DNA from: a virus
Direction: 5' to 3' (one strand)
IMG/VR virus record: IMGVR_UViG_3300004807_000071
Location: 1-33,011 of that record
DNA: 33,011 nt
The notes under the pieces were generated by a model. The model was not told where the DNA came from. It searched no databases and worked only from the letters and a program-made list of their open reading frames with translations. Positions 1-7,735 of the stretch are shown here, in pieces (positions within the stretch are counted from its first letter, which is position 1; the number at the start of each line of letters is the position of its first letter). A program made the translations under genes and the position numbers.

Positions 1-138
1 CACAAGGTCGATCAGGACACCTCGTTGGTCGAGGTGCTGAAGTCCCGGTACTGGGAAGAGATCGGCAGGCCTGGGGGCGTGCTGATGGAGTACTGCAACG
101 ACGATCGCCGGTTCAGGGAATCGGAGCGGTCTGTCTAG
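1..138 (+). CDS. 3' end of an unidentified plus-strand gene
   Basis: The first frame on the plus strand is open from the window edge to a TAG at 136-138 and gives 45 residues rich in charged amino acids, ending in RFRESERSV. The start lies outside the window, so the length and function cannot be judged, and I do not recognise the fragment. Its codon use is GC-rich like the neighbouring phage genes. It runs toward the minus-strand 581-aa gene, and the two stop codons overlap inside the palindrome CTAG (135-138). This makes the left edge a convergent junction between two transcription units. Confidence 0.6.
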   Translation, partial: HKVDQDTSLVEVLKSRYWEEIGRPGGVLMEYCNDDRRFRESERSV

Positions 139-1880
139 TCCCGGCGGGTTTTGTTCCGGGCTCTCTGTGCGCTGAGGGCCTTGATCGTGTTTTTTGCGGC
201 AGCCTTTTTGTTGACCGGCGCTGTTGGCTTGCGCGCAGTCACCGTAACGGGCTCGGACTCTATCTGCGGAGGCTTGTCCTTCATTCCCGTTACAAGGCGC
301 AGCAGATCGTACACGGGTCGTGCAGCATCACCGACGTGCTGCTCTGCCTGCGTCAAGGCGCTGGTCTTTTTCGGCAAATCCTTCAGCTGCAGATCGGAGT
401 AATCTTTTTTCAGATAATCGTCCGGGTTCTTCACGCCCGCTTCCATCACACGCTTACGCATTTTGTCAGTAACAGAATCGTAAACCTGTTTGACCGTTGC
501 GTTTTTCTTGAAGAAAGCCGGGTTTGCTTTTGCTTCAGTCGGGAAGGCCTTGGCGGCATTTTGTTGCGCCAACTTGGGGTTCATGGCCATCTGGATGAAC
601 TTTGCCCCACTTGGTCCAGTGCCCATGAAGTGGGTCACATAGATATTGCCCAGCGTAGCAGGAACCTTGTGGTTCTTGAGATACTGGATGCCTTCACCCG
701 TCAGTTCGTGGTTGAGAGCCACCTCGTCTTTGAAGACGCGGTCACGCAGCTCCGGGTCTTTGGGCGTCTTGATTTTGTCGATGGCGGAGGTAACCAGCCG
801 ATCCGTTTGAAGCTTGGCTGGATCTTCCCGGCGCACATGATCCATGACATCAGGGCCAAGGATCTTTGCCAGATCCTGCAAAGCGGGACTGGTCTCATCT
901 CGACGCATAAGATCATGCATCGCGCCTGCGAAGCTTCGGTTCGTCATGCCGCCAACACCGCCGGCAGTCTGACCCTTCTTTTTTGTTCTGGCAGTACCCT
1001 CCTGAGCAAAAATGAACGGATCAATGCGCTCGTCCATCGTTTGCTCAGATGTCACATTCTGTTTTTTAGCTTGATCAACCTGTTCGGTGTGTTGGGTTTC
1101 TTGAGCAGCGAGTTGCGCACGGGCTTGATCTTCTGCTGCTTTGGCCCGTTGTTGAACGGCCTGGATATTATTCGTTCTTGCCTCACGGCCCACGTACTGC
1201 TGGTACATTTCAGCCAGCTGCTCGGCCTGTTGGCGGGCTTGAGGCGTGTTCTGCGCACGCAAGGCGCGGATCTGGTTCTCGAGGTAGTCCAGTTCCTGCC
1301 GGTGCGTTTGCGGCATTGTCAATGCCGCGTCCACGCGTTGGCCGGGTTTCAAAACGGGCGCATGTGGCCCTTGAGGCATCGCGCCCCTGGTGGCGCGCAT
1401 GTACGCACCCGCTTCGTCACCGGACATGTTTGGATACATTCGATGAACGGTGGCCGGGTCCATGTGGGCATAAGCATCACTCGGAGCGCTGTTTTTCATG
1501 AAGGATTGCATCGAAGCCAAGCGTTCTTGCGGATCAGGAGATTCCATGCCCCGCTCGTACATTTCCACGTCGAGGTCTTTACCGGCCTGATCAACGTACG
1601 GCTGAGCCTTCGCCTGCAGCGCGCTCGCCATGTCTGCCGCTTTCCCAGGTATGGTCTGGGCATAATCACCAACACTTTGCGCCAAGGGTGCAAGGCGTTG
1701 TTGGGCTTTGGCTGTAATGTCCTGCAGCGAGAAGCCGTCTGTCTGCCCAAGCGCGCGATTGGATTGTTGGTACGTTTTCGGCTTGGTTGAGGTCGGCTTG
1801 GCATCCGCCCGCCCGAGGACCGTGTCAGACACGTACTTCAGCGGATCTGTCTTCTGGTCGTCGGATGGATCGTAGGCCAT
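135..1880 (-). CDS. virion protein with C-terminal lysozyme-like (transglycosylase-type) domain
   Basis: 581 aa. Residues 1-280 are Gln/Ala-rich and largely helical, with a likely coiled coil near 195-275. Residues about 285-480 resemble the lysozyme-like domain found at the end of many phage and alphaproteobacterial peptidoglycan transglycosylases. The segment FAQEGTA (E294 is a candidate catalytic Glu) is followed by a Gly-rich GVGGMT stretch, then NIYVTHFMGTG near 412-421 and AFPTEAKANPAFF near 445-457, the family's typical HFLG and fP-aa-aNp-f pattern. The start follows AGGA seven bases upstream. It is the last gene of the minus-strand late unit, after the 1363-aa polyvalent protein, so a virion-carried enzyme that opens peptidoglycan during DNA entry is likely. 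Enzymatic activity is inferred from pattern only. Confidence 0.65.
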   Translation of the reverse strand: MAYDPSDDQKTDPLKYVSDTVLGRADAKPTSTKPKTYQQSNRALGQTDGFSLQDITAKAQQRLAPLAQSVGDYAQTIPGKAADMASALQAKAQPYVDQAGKDLDVEMYERGMESPDPQERLASMQSFMKNSAPSDAYAHMDPATVHRMYPNMSGDEAGAYMRATRGAMPQGPHAPVLKPGQRVDAALTMPQTHRQELDYLENQIRALRAQNTPQARQQAEQLAEMYQQYVGREARTNNIQAVQQRAKAAEDQARAQLAAQETQHTEQVDQAKKQNVTSEQTMDERIDPFIFAQEGTARTKKKGQTAGGVGGMTNRSFAGAMHDLMRRDETSPALQDLAKILGPDVMDHVRREDPAKLQTDRLVTSAIDKIKTPKDPELRDRVFKDEVALNHELTGEGIQYLKNHKVPATLGNIYVTHFMGTGPSGAKFIQMAMNPKLAQQNAAKAFPTEAKANPAFFKKNATVKQVYDSVTDKMRKRVMEAGVKNPDDYLKKDYSDLQLKDLPKKTSALTQAEQHVGDAARPVYDLLRLVTGMKDKPPQIESEPVTVTARKPTAPVNKKAAAKNTIKALSAQRARNKTRRD

Positions 1881-1890
1881 GTGCTCTTCC

Positions 1891-2055
1891 TCAGGGTTCG
1901 TCGATTGAATCTCGCAGATCGATCGGCTTGGTTTTCATCGCGTAGAATTGACGCAGCAGCTGGCGCTCACTCTCGGATTTCACGGTCTGCGTATAGTCGG
2001 GCAAGGGTTTCGAGCTTGTCTTGGTTGACTTCGGGTCTTTGGTACCAGGGGGCAT
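1891..2055 (-). CDS. small hypothetical protein overlapping the 3' end of the 1363-aa gene
   Basis: A 54-aa reading frame (begins MPPGTKDPKSTK, ends DLRDSIDEP) starts at an ATG at 2055 with a GGAG seven bases upstream and ends with TGA at 1891-1893. Its first 89 bases overlap the last codons of the 1363-aa gene in another frame. Its end lies ten bases before the 581-aa gene start, so it fills what would otherwise be an 86-base gap. The residues look protein-like: a polar N-terminus, then a short amphipathic helix (SESERQLLRQFYAMK). I do not recognise a family. Tight spacing and a good ribosome site support it as a real small gene of the late operon. Confidence 0.6.
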   Translation of the reverse strand: MPPGTKDPKSTKTSSKPLPDYTQTVKSESERQLLRQFYAMKTKPIDLRDSIDEP

Positions 2056-5000
2056 TACCGCTCTCCGTCACTTTGAAATTGGTGGGGACGACCTTGTTTT
2101 TAGGCTTCTTGATCTCTTCCATGAAGCGTCTGTACGCTGGCACGGTGAACTCCACGAATTCACCGGATGGGAGCTTGTACCTATAATGGGGGATGCCGTC
2201 GTAGTCACGGCCATATTCTGCGCCGTACTCGTAGGCACCGTATTCGCCCTGCTTGGCGCGGATTTCAGCCAGGGGCGCGTTCTTGCGCTGCGCCTTGTTC
2301 AAAATGCCCGTCAGAGTGCCGTGGGAGGCCTCTTGGCCGCTATCTGCCACCCAGGTCTCCCAGTGGTAGCGTCCGACGCTGGCGTCCTCAGGACGGCCCA
2401 CGGCGCCGTAGATGCGTTCCAGTTGTTTTTCGATCCCGCGTTCGATCGCTTCATAAACCAGAATGCCGCGGACACCGGAGGTCAATTTCGCGAGCGAACT
2501 GCCAGTGACAGTGTTTCCGTTATCGTCCGTCCGACCATCGTACAGGTTCCGATCGTTGAAGCGGCCATCGTCCCACAGCTGGCGGATCTGGACGCGGTCC
2601 AAGACCATCACGTCAGGATGACCGGCGACCAGAAGCGTGAAGGACAAAACCTTGTTGTCGATGCCAACGCCCTCGCTGAATTTTGCGAACTCCCGGCGGA
2701 TCTGCTTTCCGGTCATCTTCGGATCGGAGAGCATGTTGTGCAAGCGCTGGAGATGCGTGATGCCGTCGTCGCCCTCCTGGCCCATCTTGTAGAGGAAGTC
2801 TCGGCCAAAGGCCCCCAGATTGTGGATCGCGCCAGCTCCGGGTTGGCCTGACCCCTTGGGGGCTTGTTGTTTGACCCATTCCTCATACGCCGGGAACTGA
2901 TCCTTGGTGAAGTTACCGTCCGCCGCCATGCGGATGAAGCGCTCGATGCCTTCGAAGGAGTCGATGAACAGGCCTTCTTGCGCGTAGGGCGAAACGCCAC
3001 GCGACAGGAACGACCACATCAGAAGCTCGCCCGTGGTTCCGATCGACATTTCGCCGGCTTCGTACTTCTGGCGGAAGAGCTTGGCCTGCTCGAACCCGTG
3101 GTTTGCGTCCTCAATCTGCCCAGGCTTCAGGGTTCTGAGCTTTTCAATGGATCCTTCGCCATTGATATCGCGGATGAACGCGTAGGGCGGGATCGGGACC
3201 TCGCTGGAGCCCAGCGCATCGCCCATCATGTTTTCCCAGGCGTCGGTGCTCTTGGCGGCGTCGGGGTGATCCTCGAGGACCGGCGTGATGTTCTCGAGCT
3301 GCTTCGGTGCGTTGCCGTTTGTGGTCTTTTGGACGAATTTCGCCTTGGTCTTGGGCGGGGGCGGATTGGGGACTTCAACGCGCAGATCGGGCTCGAACCC
3401 GTGCTTGTTGCCGTCCTCGACCGACGCCATCAGGCCTGCAAGTTCACGGTCGCGATCTGACAGGCCTTCTTCGATGGAAGGGGTGCGCGCAGCTTTACCA
3501 GTCCGGATGATCTCGTCCGGAAACACGTCGCGCGTGTCAGCAGTTGTCAGCAAAGGCGTGGTGTGCCGACGCGTGAATTCAGGCATGTGACGCCGTGCTT
3601 CCACGTCTCTGGATTCACGTTCACCGGAGATGTTGCGATACATCTCGTAGCGTATTTGCGCGGCTTCAGGCACGTCCTCGCCGGCCTGAATAGCGTTGCG
3701 CATTTCGTATTTGTCTTTGTTTCGAATGCCGTTCGCGATTGTTTTGTATTTAGTCGCGGCTTGGTTCGCTTGATAACGAGGCATGAAAAACACATCACGC
3801 GGTGTGGTTTTTTTCATCTCAATTGCGTTTTGACGCACAATGAAAGATATTCTTTCCCATTCCTTATTTAAGTCTTCCACAGGCCTTGCTTCATACAAGG
3901 CTTCAAATGCTTTTGACGATGCATTGGCAATTTGTTGGTCCAGGGGCGCTAATTGCGCTAACGGCACACCGGCGCGCAGAGACGCAGCTTTCATGCTGTT
4001 GAGCTTCAGCCATTCGTCCATACGCGGATCTTGCATCAGCTCCTGATAGGCAAGTGCACTAGACTCAGCGTCAGCGGCTTTGTTTTCAAAGGCAGGAATC
4101 AACCGCTTTGAGTACATTTCCAACTGTTCGGGTGTTGCGTAAGAACCCACGGTTTCCGGGTTGCCGCCTGGGTCAAAACCTTCATGCTCTTGGATTCCGT
4201 GTTGGATCTCATGCAATGTTGTGCTGAGCGGATCGTCAGATTTCGGAGTGATCTCAATTCTGTTGGTCGTACGGTCAAAAGACCCGCTGTAATCCGGTGA
4301 TTCAGTGCGACCGATCGTCCACTCTTTGACCTTGTCAGGATAAGCCTGCATTAGGGTCGGATGCGTCAGCATCTGATTGAGCGGGGTCTCTTGCCCCGAT
4401 TGCCAATTGGCGAAATCCTCGTTCAGGCTCGCTGGCACGTCCGACAGCTCGTATCGCGGCATCTGATCGGACGGATTAATGAAGACGCCGGTCTTGTCCC
4501 AAATCTCGCGCGGGCTGTAGCCCTGTGCGAGCATGCGCTGACCTTCTTCCCAGTTCGCAATCAGTTTCTGGTTCTCAGGGAAAAGTTTGCGCGGATCCTC
4601 AGCCTTCAGGTTCTCATAGGCCTTTTGACCAACGAAGATATAGCGGTTGGCCCCGGCGCCATCCGCTGTGCCTGAACCATGGGTGATCTTGCGTTGCGCA
4701 GATCTCAGGATAGCCGCGAGCTCCTTGTCGGACATCTCGAGGTTCATGCCCATCATGCGCCCGAACTGCCGGATCATCGCGGTCAGCTGGGATTTGATCG
4801 ACGCGTCCAGCACGCCTGCCTCGGCCTTGGCGGCGAGCACTTCCTCAACGGCGCGCATCTGTTTGTTGGGGTCGTCTGGGTAGGCCTCGGGATGCGCTCG
4901 GAGCCATTCTTCGGCCTCGCGCTGTACGGTAGGGCTGGACTGGTGGATCCGGCCCAGTGCTTGATCCAGTTGCTCTCCGTACTTGGCGTTCAGGCCAAGG

Positions 5001-6058
5001 TGGCCCAGCGTCTCGTGATAGAGGGCTGAGGTCGCGTTCTCGGGCGATCCGATCTGGTCCGCGATCAGATAGACTTTGCCATCCGGACCCACCAGCGCAC
5101 CCGTCTTGCCAGACATGCCGTCGCGCTTCAGCTGAGCTGCGACCTCCGGCGGGAGGTGCTCTTCAGTGGGGACGACCTGGGCGGTGGTGTTGCTCTTCCA
5201 GTTCTCTGTCAGGCGGTCTACGTGGCTCTGGATGCCATCCATGCCGGAAGGCATCGCACCGGCCTCAGGAGCCCGCTCTGGGGCACCAGAGGGCATTCTA
5301 GGAGCACCGGGCTCCTTCATGCCGCGCATAAGGCCCGCAAGGCCTTTGGCACCCCCTACGAGGGCTTCCTTGCCAACCTCAAAGGCTGGGCCCATGGCGA
5401 AGGCCTCGCCGGTCTGTGTGGGGTCGTATTTGTCACGCGTTCCACCGGCCAGCTGTGCCAGCTGGGTTGCGGTATCGGCGCCAGCGTTAAGGGCACCCAT
5501 CTTGCCACTGCGCGCGGCGAATTCCTTGGCCAATTGAGCTAGGGTCTTCTTGCCGGTGTTAGCGGCGGCTGCGCCCTCGGTCAGGGGCGTGGCGGCGGCA
5601 AACAAAGGATCGCCCAAGCCCAACAGGTTTCCGGCCAAGGTCGCGCCCCCGGCCAAGGTCTTGTCAAACATGCCGCCTGGGGCTGAATAGAAGGGATCCG
5701 ATTGGCTCTGGACCTCATACTCCTCGTTGGAGCGTTTGACCGCGCCTGCCAGATCCGTGCCTAGGTTCCTGCCGTACACATCAGGACCGGAGGCCCTCAA
5801 GCCTTGGATAAGGGCGGCGAGGGCAGCAGCACCCGTGGGGCTGTTCTGGACGGCCTGCTGAGCGTTCTGGCCCAGGCGTTCGCCAAGGGTGCGATGCGGG
5901 CCTGTCGAGGGTCGGAGCGTGGGGGCGGGGCCAGTGGGGGCTGCGAAATTAGAGGCTGCACGCATCTCGTCAGGCGTGAGCTTCGGTTGATCCGGCAAGC
6001 GCGCGCGCAGCGCTGCCAGCGGGCTGAGCATCGATTCGAAGGATTGATCGTCAGCCAT
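1967..6058 (-). CDS. large polyvalent virion protein with two zincin-like motifs
   Basis: 1363 aa. Residues 1-250 are Ala/Gly-rich and helical. Near 346-356 the motif YHETLGHLGL matches the HExxGH signature of phage polyvalent zincin domains. A second motif, LHEIQHGIQ at 615-623, is followed by EGFDPGGNP and later by GERESRDVEARR (812-823) and a T-A-D segment. This is the arrangement of a metallopeptidase-like domain common in large phage polyvalent proteins. Residues about 930-1190 form another conserved phage domain of unknown function, with LLMWSFLSRG, KGSGQPGAGAIHN and GVGIDNKV...AGHPDVMVLDRVQ. Such giant proteins are thought to be packaged and injected with DNA. Whether either zincin site cleaves anything is not shown. 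The middle part (about 3550-4350) is visibly less GC-rich than the rest, as if acquired separately. Confidence 0.75.
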   Translation of the reverse strand: MADDQSFESMLSPLAALRARLPDQPKLTPDEMRAASNFAAPTGPAPTLRPSTGPHRTLGERLGQNAQQAVQNSPTGAAALAALIQGLRASGPDVYGRNLGTDLAGAVKRSNEEYEVQSQSDPFYSAPGGMFDKTLAGGATLAGNLLGLGDPLFAAATPLTEGAAAANTGKKTLAQLAKEFAARSGKMGALNAGADTATQLAQLAGGTRDKYDPTQTGEAFAMGPAFEVGKEALVGGAKGLAGLMRGMKEPGAPRMPSGAPERAPEAGAMPSGMDGIQSHVDRLTENWKSNTTAQVVPTEEHLPPEVAAQLKRDGMSGKTGALVGPDGKVYLIADQIGSPENATSALYHETLGHLGLNAKYGEQLDQALGRIHQSSPTVQREAEEWLRAHPEAYPDDPNKQMRAVEEVLAAKAEAGVLDASIKSQLTAMIRQFGRMMGMNLEMSDKELAAILRSAQRKITHGSGTADGAGANRYIFVGQKAYENLKAEDPRKLFPENQKLIANWEEGQRMLAQGYSPREIWDKTGVFINPSDQMPRYELSDVPASLNEDFANWQSGQETPLNQMLTHPTLMQAYPDKVKEWTIGRTESPDYSGSFDRTTNRIEITPKSDDPLSTTLHEIQHGIQEHEGFDPGGNPETVGSYATPEQLEMYSKRLIPAFENKAADAESSALAYQELMQDPRMDEWLKLNSMKAASLRAGVPLAQLAPLDQQIANASSKAFEALYEARPVEDLNKEWERISFIVRQNAIEMKKTTPRDVFFMPRYQANQAATKYKTIANGIRNKDKYEMRNAIQAGEDVPEAAQIRYEMYRNISGERESRDVEARRHMPEFTRRHTTPLLTTADTRDVFPDEIIRTGKAARTPSIEEGLSDRDRELAGLMASVEDGNKHGFEPDLRVEVPNPPPPKTKAKFVQKTTNGNAPKQLENITPVLEDHPDAAKSTDAWENMMGDALGSSEVPIPPYAFIRDINGEGSIEKLRTLKPGQIEDANHGFEQAKLFRQKYEAGEMSIGTTGELLMWSFLSRGVSPYAQEGLFIDSFEGIERFIRMAADGNFTKDQFPAYEEWVKQQAPKGSGQPGAGAIHNLGAFGRDFLYKMGQEGDDGITHLQRLHNMLSDPKMTGKQIRREFAKFSEGVGIDNKVLSFTLLVAGHPDVMVLDRVQIRQLWDDGRFNDRNLYDGRTDDNGNTVTGSSLAKLTSGVRGILVYEAIERGIEKQLERIYGAVGRPEDASVGRYHWETWVADSGQEASHGTLTGILNKAQRKNAPLAEIRAKQGEYGAYEYGAEYGRDYDGIPHYRYKLPSGEFVEFTVPAYRRFMEEIKKPKNKVVPTNFKVTESGNAPWYQRPEVNQDKLETLARLYADREIRE

Positions 6059-6067
6059 ATGAATCTC

Positions 6068-6208
6068 TTATTTGCGCTTGGAGCGCTTGCTTCCACGAGC
6101 CTTGGACAGTGCGATGGCCACAGCTTGTTTCTGAGGCTTTCCTGCGCGGATCTCTGTGCGGATGTTCGCGCTGACGACCTCGGGGCTCTTTCCACGACGG
6201 AGGGGCAT
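6068..6208 (-). CDS. small basic phage protein (KPQKQAVAIALSKAR motif)
   Basis: 46 aa, too short for usual ORF thresholds. It begins MPLRRGKSPEVVSANIRTE and contains KPQKQAVAIALSKAR, followed by a run of Arg, Ser and Lys residues to the end. This combination, GKS-x-x-x-V/I-S-x-N-I followed by PQKQAVAIALSKAR, recurs in tiny proteins of many phages; the function is unknown. Very basic, so nucleic-acid binding is possible, but that is only inference. It sits nine bases upstream of the 1363-aa gene on the same strand. Confidence 0.75.
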   Translation of the reverse strand: MPLRRGKSPEVVSANIRTEIRAGKPQKQAVAIALSKARGSKRSKRK

Positions 6209-6256
6209 GTGTTGTCTCCGGGATCCTGCGGGTGGGAGCAACCCCGCAGGAGAGGA

Positions 6257-6403
6257 TCAGGCGCGGTTGTCGGCGCGCTTGGCGTTGCGCTTCAGGGCGG
6301 ACTTCGCCTTGTGAAGCTTCGCCGGCGTGAACGGGCGCTTGTTGGGATTGTAGGAGCGGACGGGATCGGTCTTGGCTCCGGACGGTCCAGTAACATCAGC
6401 CAT
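6257..6403 (-). CDS. small basic hypothetical protein
   Basis: 48 aa, beginning MADVTGPSGAKTDPVRSYNP and ending in a Lys/Arg/Ala-rich helix (KLHKAKSALKRNAKRADNRA). An AGGAG lies eight bases before the ATG. It is followed 48 bases later by the 46-aa basic protein, so the pair probably shares a transcript leading into the polyvalent gene. I do not recognise a family; the basic tail suggests nucleic-acid contact, which is inference. Confidence 0.65.
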   Translation of the reverse strand: MADVTGPSGAKTDPVRSYNPNKRPFTPAKLHKAKSALKRNAKRADNRA

Positions 6404-6458
6404 GGGTATTTCTCCTAGCTAGGGTGGCGGTGTGCACCGACTGAAAATAGCACTTCCC

Positions 6459-6487
6459 TTGACGGGAGAAAACAACGGGTGTTTTTT
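6459..6487 (+). promoter_or_regulatory. candidate promoter for the structured RNA
   Basis: TTGACG at 6459-6464 is a good sigma-70 -35 element. A 17-base spacer leads to a T-rich hexamer (6482-6487) that matches TATAAT at only three of six positions. A start about seven bases later would fall at 6494-6496, exactly where the first strong helix of the RNA begins. The weak -10 makes this tentative. Confidence 0.35.
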
Positions 6488-6493
6488 AGGAGG

Positions 6494-6941
6494 GCGGGGG
6501 TGAGGAGCTCGGAAGGCTCAACTCACCCCCTGGAACGTTGCCTGGGCGAACAGGGCGTTCCTATGACCACGCTGGGGAGGATGGCCACTGGCTCAAGCAT
6601 AGCCAAGGCCCACCACCAGATCAAGTCATCGCACATTGCTCGCCCCCGGAGCGTGGTCCTTACACTTGGGCGGCGCGCTCCGATCTGGCCGGCTACCGTG
6701 GAACACCCCAAGCCGGCGCGGGTGTCCTGACAGGCGGACCCGTTGGTGAGGAGCGTGAGGCGCTCCGCAATGTTGCCGCTGACCTGTGGCGCGCTCACGC
6801 GACTGCAGGGCCTCGATGCGACAGCCGGCTCCGGTGAGCATGCGCGAGATCGTCAGAGGTATGGGACCACCCCCTGAGAGCGTGCGAATGAGCATGTTTT
6901 CAGGGGAAGTGGTCCTATGCCTCTCGCTCCAACCTCACCAG
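6494..6941 (+). ncRNA. candidate large structured phage RNA, no known family recognised
   Basis: No reading frame here looks protein-like on either strand, but the stretch is packed with inverted repeats. Helices seen: 6496-6508 with 6516-6530 (13 bp, AA bulge); 6532-6537 with 6556-6561 plus inner 6541-6544 with 6551-6554; 6565-6573 with 6650-6658 (9 bp) enclosing 6583-6586 with 6607-6610 and 6589-6593 with 6601-6605; 6730-6737 with 6776-6787; 6750-6755 with 6761-6766; 6793-6798 with 6834-6839; and 6855-6870 with 6909-6924 (16 bp) extended by 6871-6877 with 6900-6906 and 6881-6885 with 6892-6896. In the last hairpin three apposed positions are G-T on the plus strand (they would be A-C on minus), so the RNA is probably read from the plus strand. 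I saw none of the conserved motifs of RNase P RNA, tmRNA or group I introns. Its role is unknown. Confidence 0.6.
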
Positions 6942-6966
6942 TAAGCATAGTGGCTTGATGCAGTGC

Positions 6967-6998
6967 AGAAACGAAAAGAGCAGGCCTTAGCCTGCTCT
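6967..6998 (-). terminator. rho-independent terminator, minus strand
   Basis: A perfect 9-bp stem AGAGCAGGC / GCCTGCTCT (6977-6985 with 6990-6998) with a four-base loop. On the minus strand it is followed by TTTTCGTTTC. It lies about 65 bases after the stop of the 64-aa gene and would end the small minus-strand operon 7626-7062. On the plus strand there is no following T-run. Confidence 0.75.
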
Positions 6999-7061
6999 GG
7001 AGTGGTAGCCAAACGTGTCAAGGTTAGCACTAGGGATCCAGATCCAGACCCCATCCTGGCG

Positions 7062-7256
7062 CTACCGCCGGGGCTCGATCGAGTAGATTTCTCCTTGAGC
7101 GGTGATGAAGTCTGCAGCGTCGTAATCGACATCTTCGTCCTTGTCGAAGCAGATGATCTTGAACGCTTCAAACGCATAAGCCTCAGCGGCAACGTAAGTT
7201 TCAAAAGAGGCTTTGACGTATTTTGCGGTATGGGGGCGGGTGTAGAGGTCAAACAT
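7062..7256 (-). CDS. small acidic hypothetical protein
   Basis: 64 aa starting MFDLYTRPHTAKYVKASFE, chosen at the ATG at 7256. An earlier in-frame ATG would make it overlap the whole end of the 51-aa gene and adds unprotein-like sequence. The middle is rich in Ala, Phe and acidic residues (FDKDEDVDYDAADF) and the end is IEPRR. No family is recognised. It is the third gene of a minus-strand trio (67, 51 and 64 aa) that ends at the strong terminator downstream, so the three probably act together in an accessory or host-takeover role. That role is inference from position only. Confidence 0.6.
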   Translation of the reverse strand: MFDLYTRPHTAKYVKASFETYVAAEAYAFEAFKIICFDKDEDVDYDAADFITAQGEIYSIEPRR

Positions 7257-7267
7257 TGTGTGGATCC

Positions 7268-7423
7268 CTATTTGAACGCAGCCGTTGGCCACCCGAAATA
7301 TTCTCCATCTGCGTTGGTTTCCTGCAGATAGCGGCACCGATCGTACATCTCAGAAAGAGATCCGCTGAACAGTTCGACCTGAGTGTATTCGCCCCAGGCG
7401 CGGCGGCTGATTTGGTAGACCAT
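7268..7423 (-). CDS. small hypothetical protein
   Basis: 51 aa, starting MVYQISRRAWGEYTQVELFS. The ATG overlaps the stop of the preceding gene as TGATG, which indicates translational coupling and decides the start over a much longer in-frame extension whose sequence is a Pro/Arg-rich shadow. It contains a stretch of aromatic and acidic residues (SEMYDRCRYLQETNADGEYF) that looks like a small alpha/beta fold. I do not recognise a family. Confidence 0.6.
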   Translation of the reverse strand: MVYQISRRAWGEYTQVELFSGSLSEMYDRCRYLQETNADGEYFGWPTAAFK

Positions 7424-7626
7424 CAGTTCGCCCGCTCGTTGCGGAGGCTGGCCCGCCACCAGTTGCGGGCCACCCGCTCCAGATCGGCAGGGGCGCATTG
7501 AACGGTAGAGCCGGTGAAATGCCCCCGCTCGCAAATCTGCTGGCCGTTGAGGCGGACATAGCCGTAGTCGCCCGAAACGGTGAATTCCTGGGCGCCTTGA
7601 CGGGTGTTGAGGGTGAAGGTGTTCAT
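7423..7626 (-). CDS. small hypothetical protein
   Basis: 67 aa, starting MNTFTLNTRQGAQEFTVSGD. The start at 7626 is preceded by AAAGGA at suitable spacing; a further upstream ATG in frame lacks a usable site. Its N-terminal half looks like a beta-hairpin (YGYVRLNGQQICERG), followed by a helix rich in Arg and Trp (LERVARNWWRASLRNER). Its stop overlaps the start of the 51-aa gene. Function unknown; it is the first gene of the accessory trio. Confidence 0.6.
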   Translation of the reverse strand: MNTFTLNTRQGAQEFTVSGDYGYVRLNGQQICERGHFTGSTVQCAPADLERVARNWWRASLRNERAN

Positions 7627-7721
7627 GGTCTCTGTCCTTTGACTGGGGCCCTCGTGGCCACGGATTTGTTCTCTCATATCCCCTCCGTATGGTCAAGGCA
7701 GCAATTGCACTTTTTTCCTTC

Positions 7722-7735
7722 AGCATTCCGGTGTA
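7722..7735 (+). repeat. direct repeat, copy 1 (AGCATTCCG core)
   Basis: AGCATTCCGGTGTA. A near-identical 14-mer (two differences) lies 140 bases downstream at 7862-7875. Both are in the noncoding stretch between the divergent 67-aa and 90-aa genes, which suggests a regulator-binding or promoter element. Confidence 0.35.

Noticed and set aside
336-1790. 484-aa plus-strand open frame
   Set aside because: It mirrors the 581-aa gene, is Leu/His/Arg-rich and has no start signal.
6523-6895. Overlapping minus- and plus-strand frames of 83-99 aa in the structured region
   Set aside because: Composition is shadow-like, starts lack ribosome sites, and the sequence is better explained by helices of a noncoding RNA.
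6494-6941. tmRNA, RNase P RNA or group I intron as identity of the structured RNA
   Set aside because: The conserved ends, tag frame, P4 core sequences or splice-site arrangement of these RNAs could not be found by eye; a covariance search could still overturn this.
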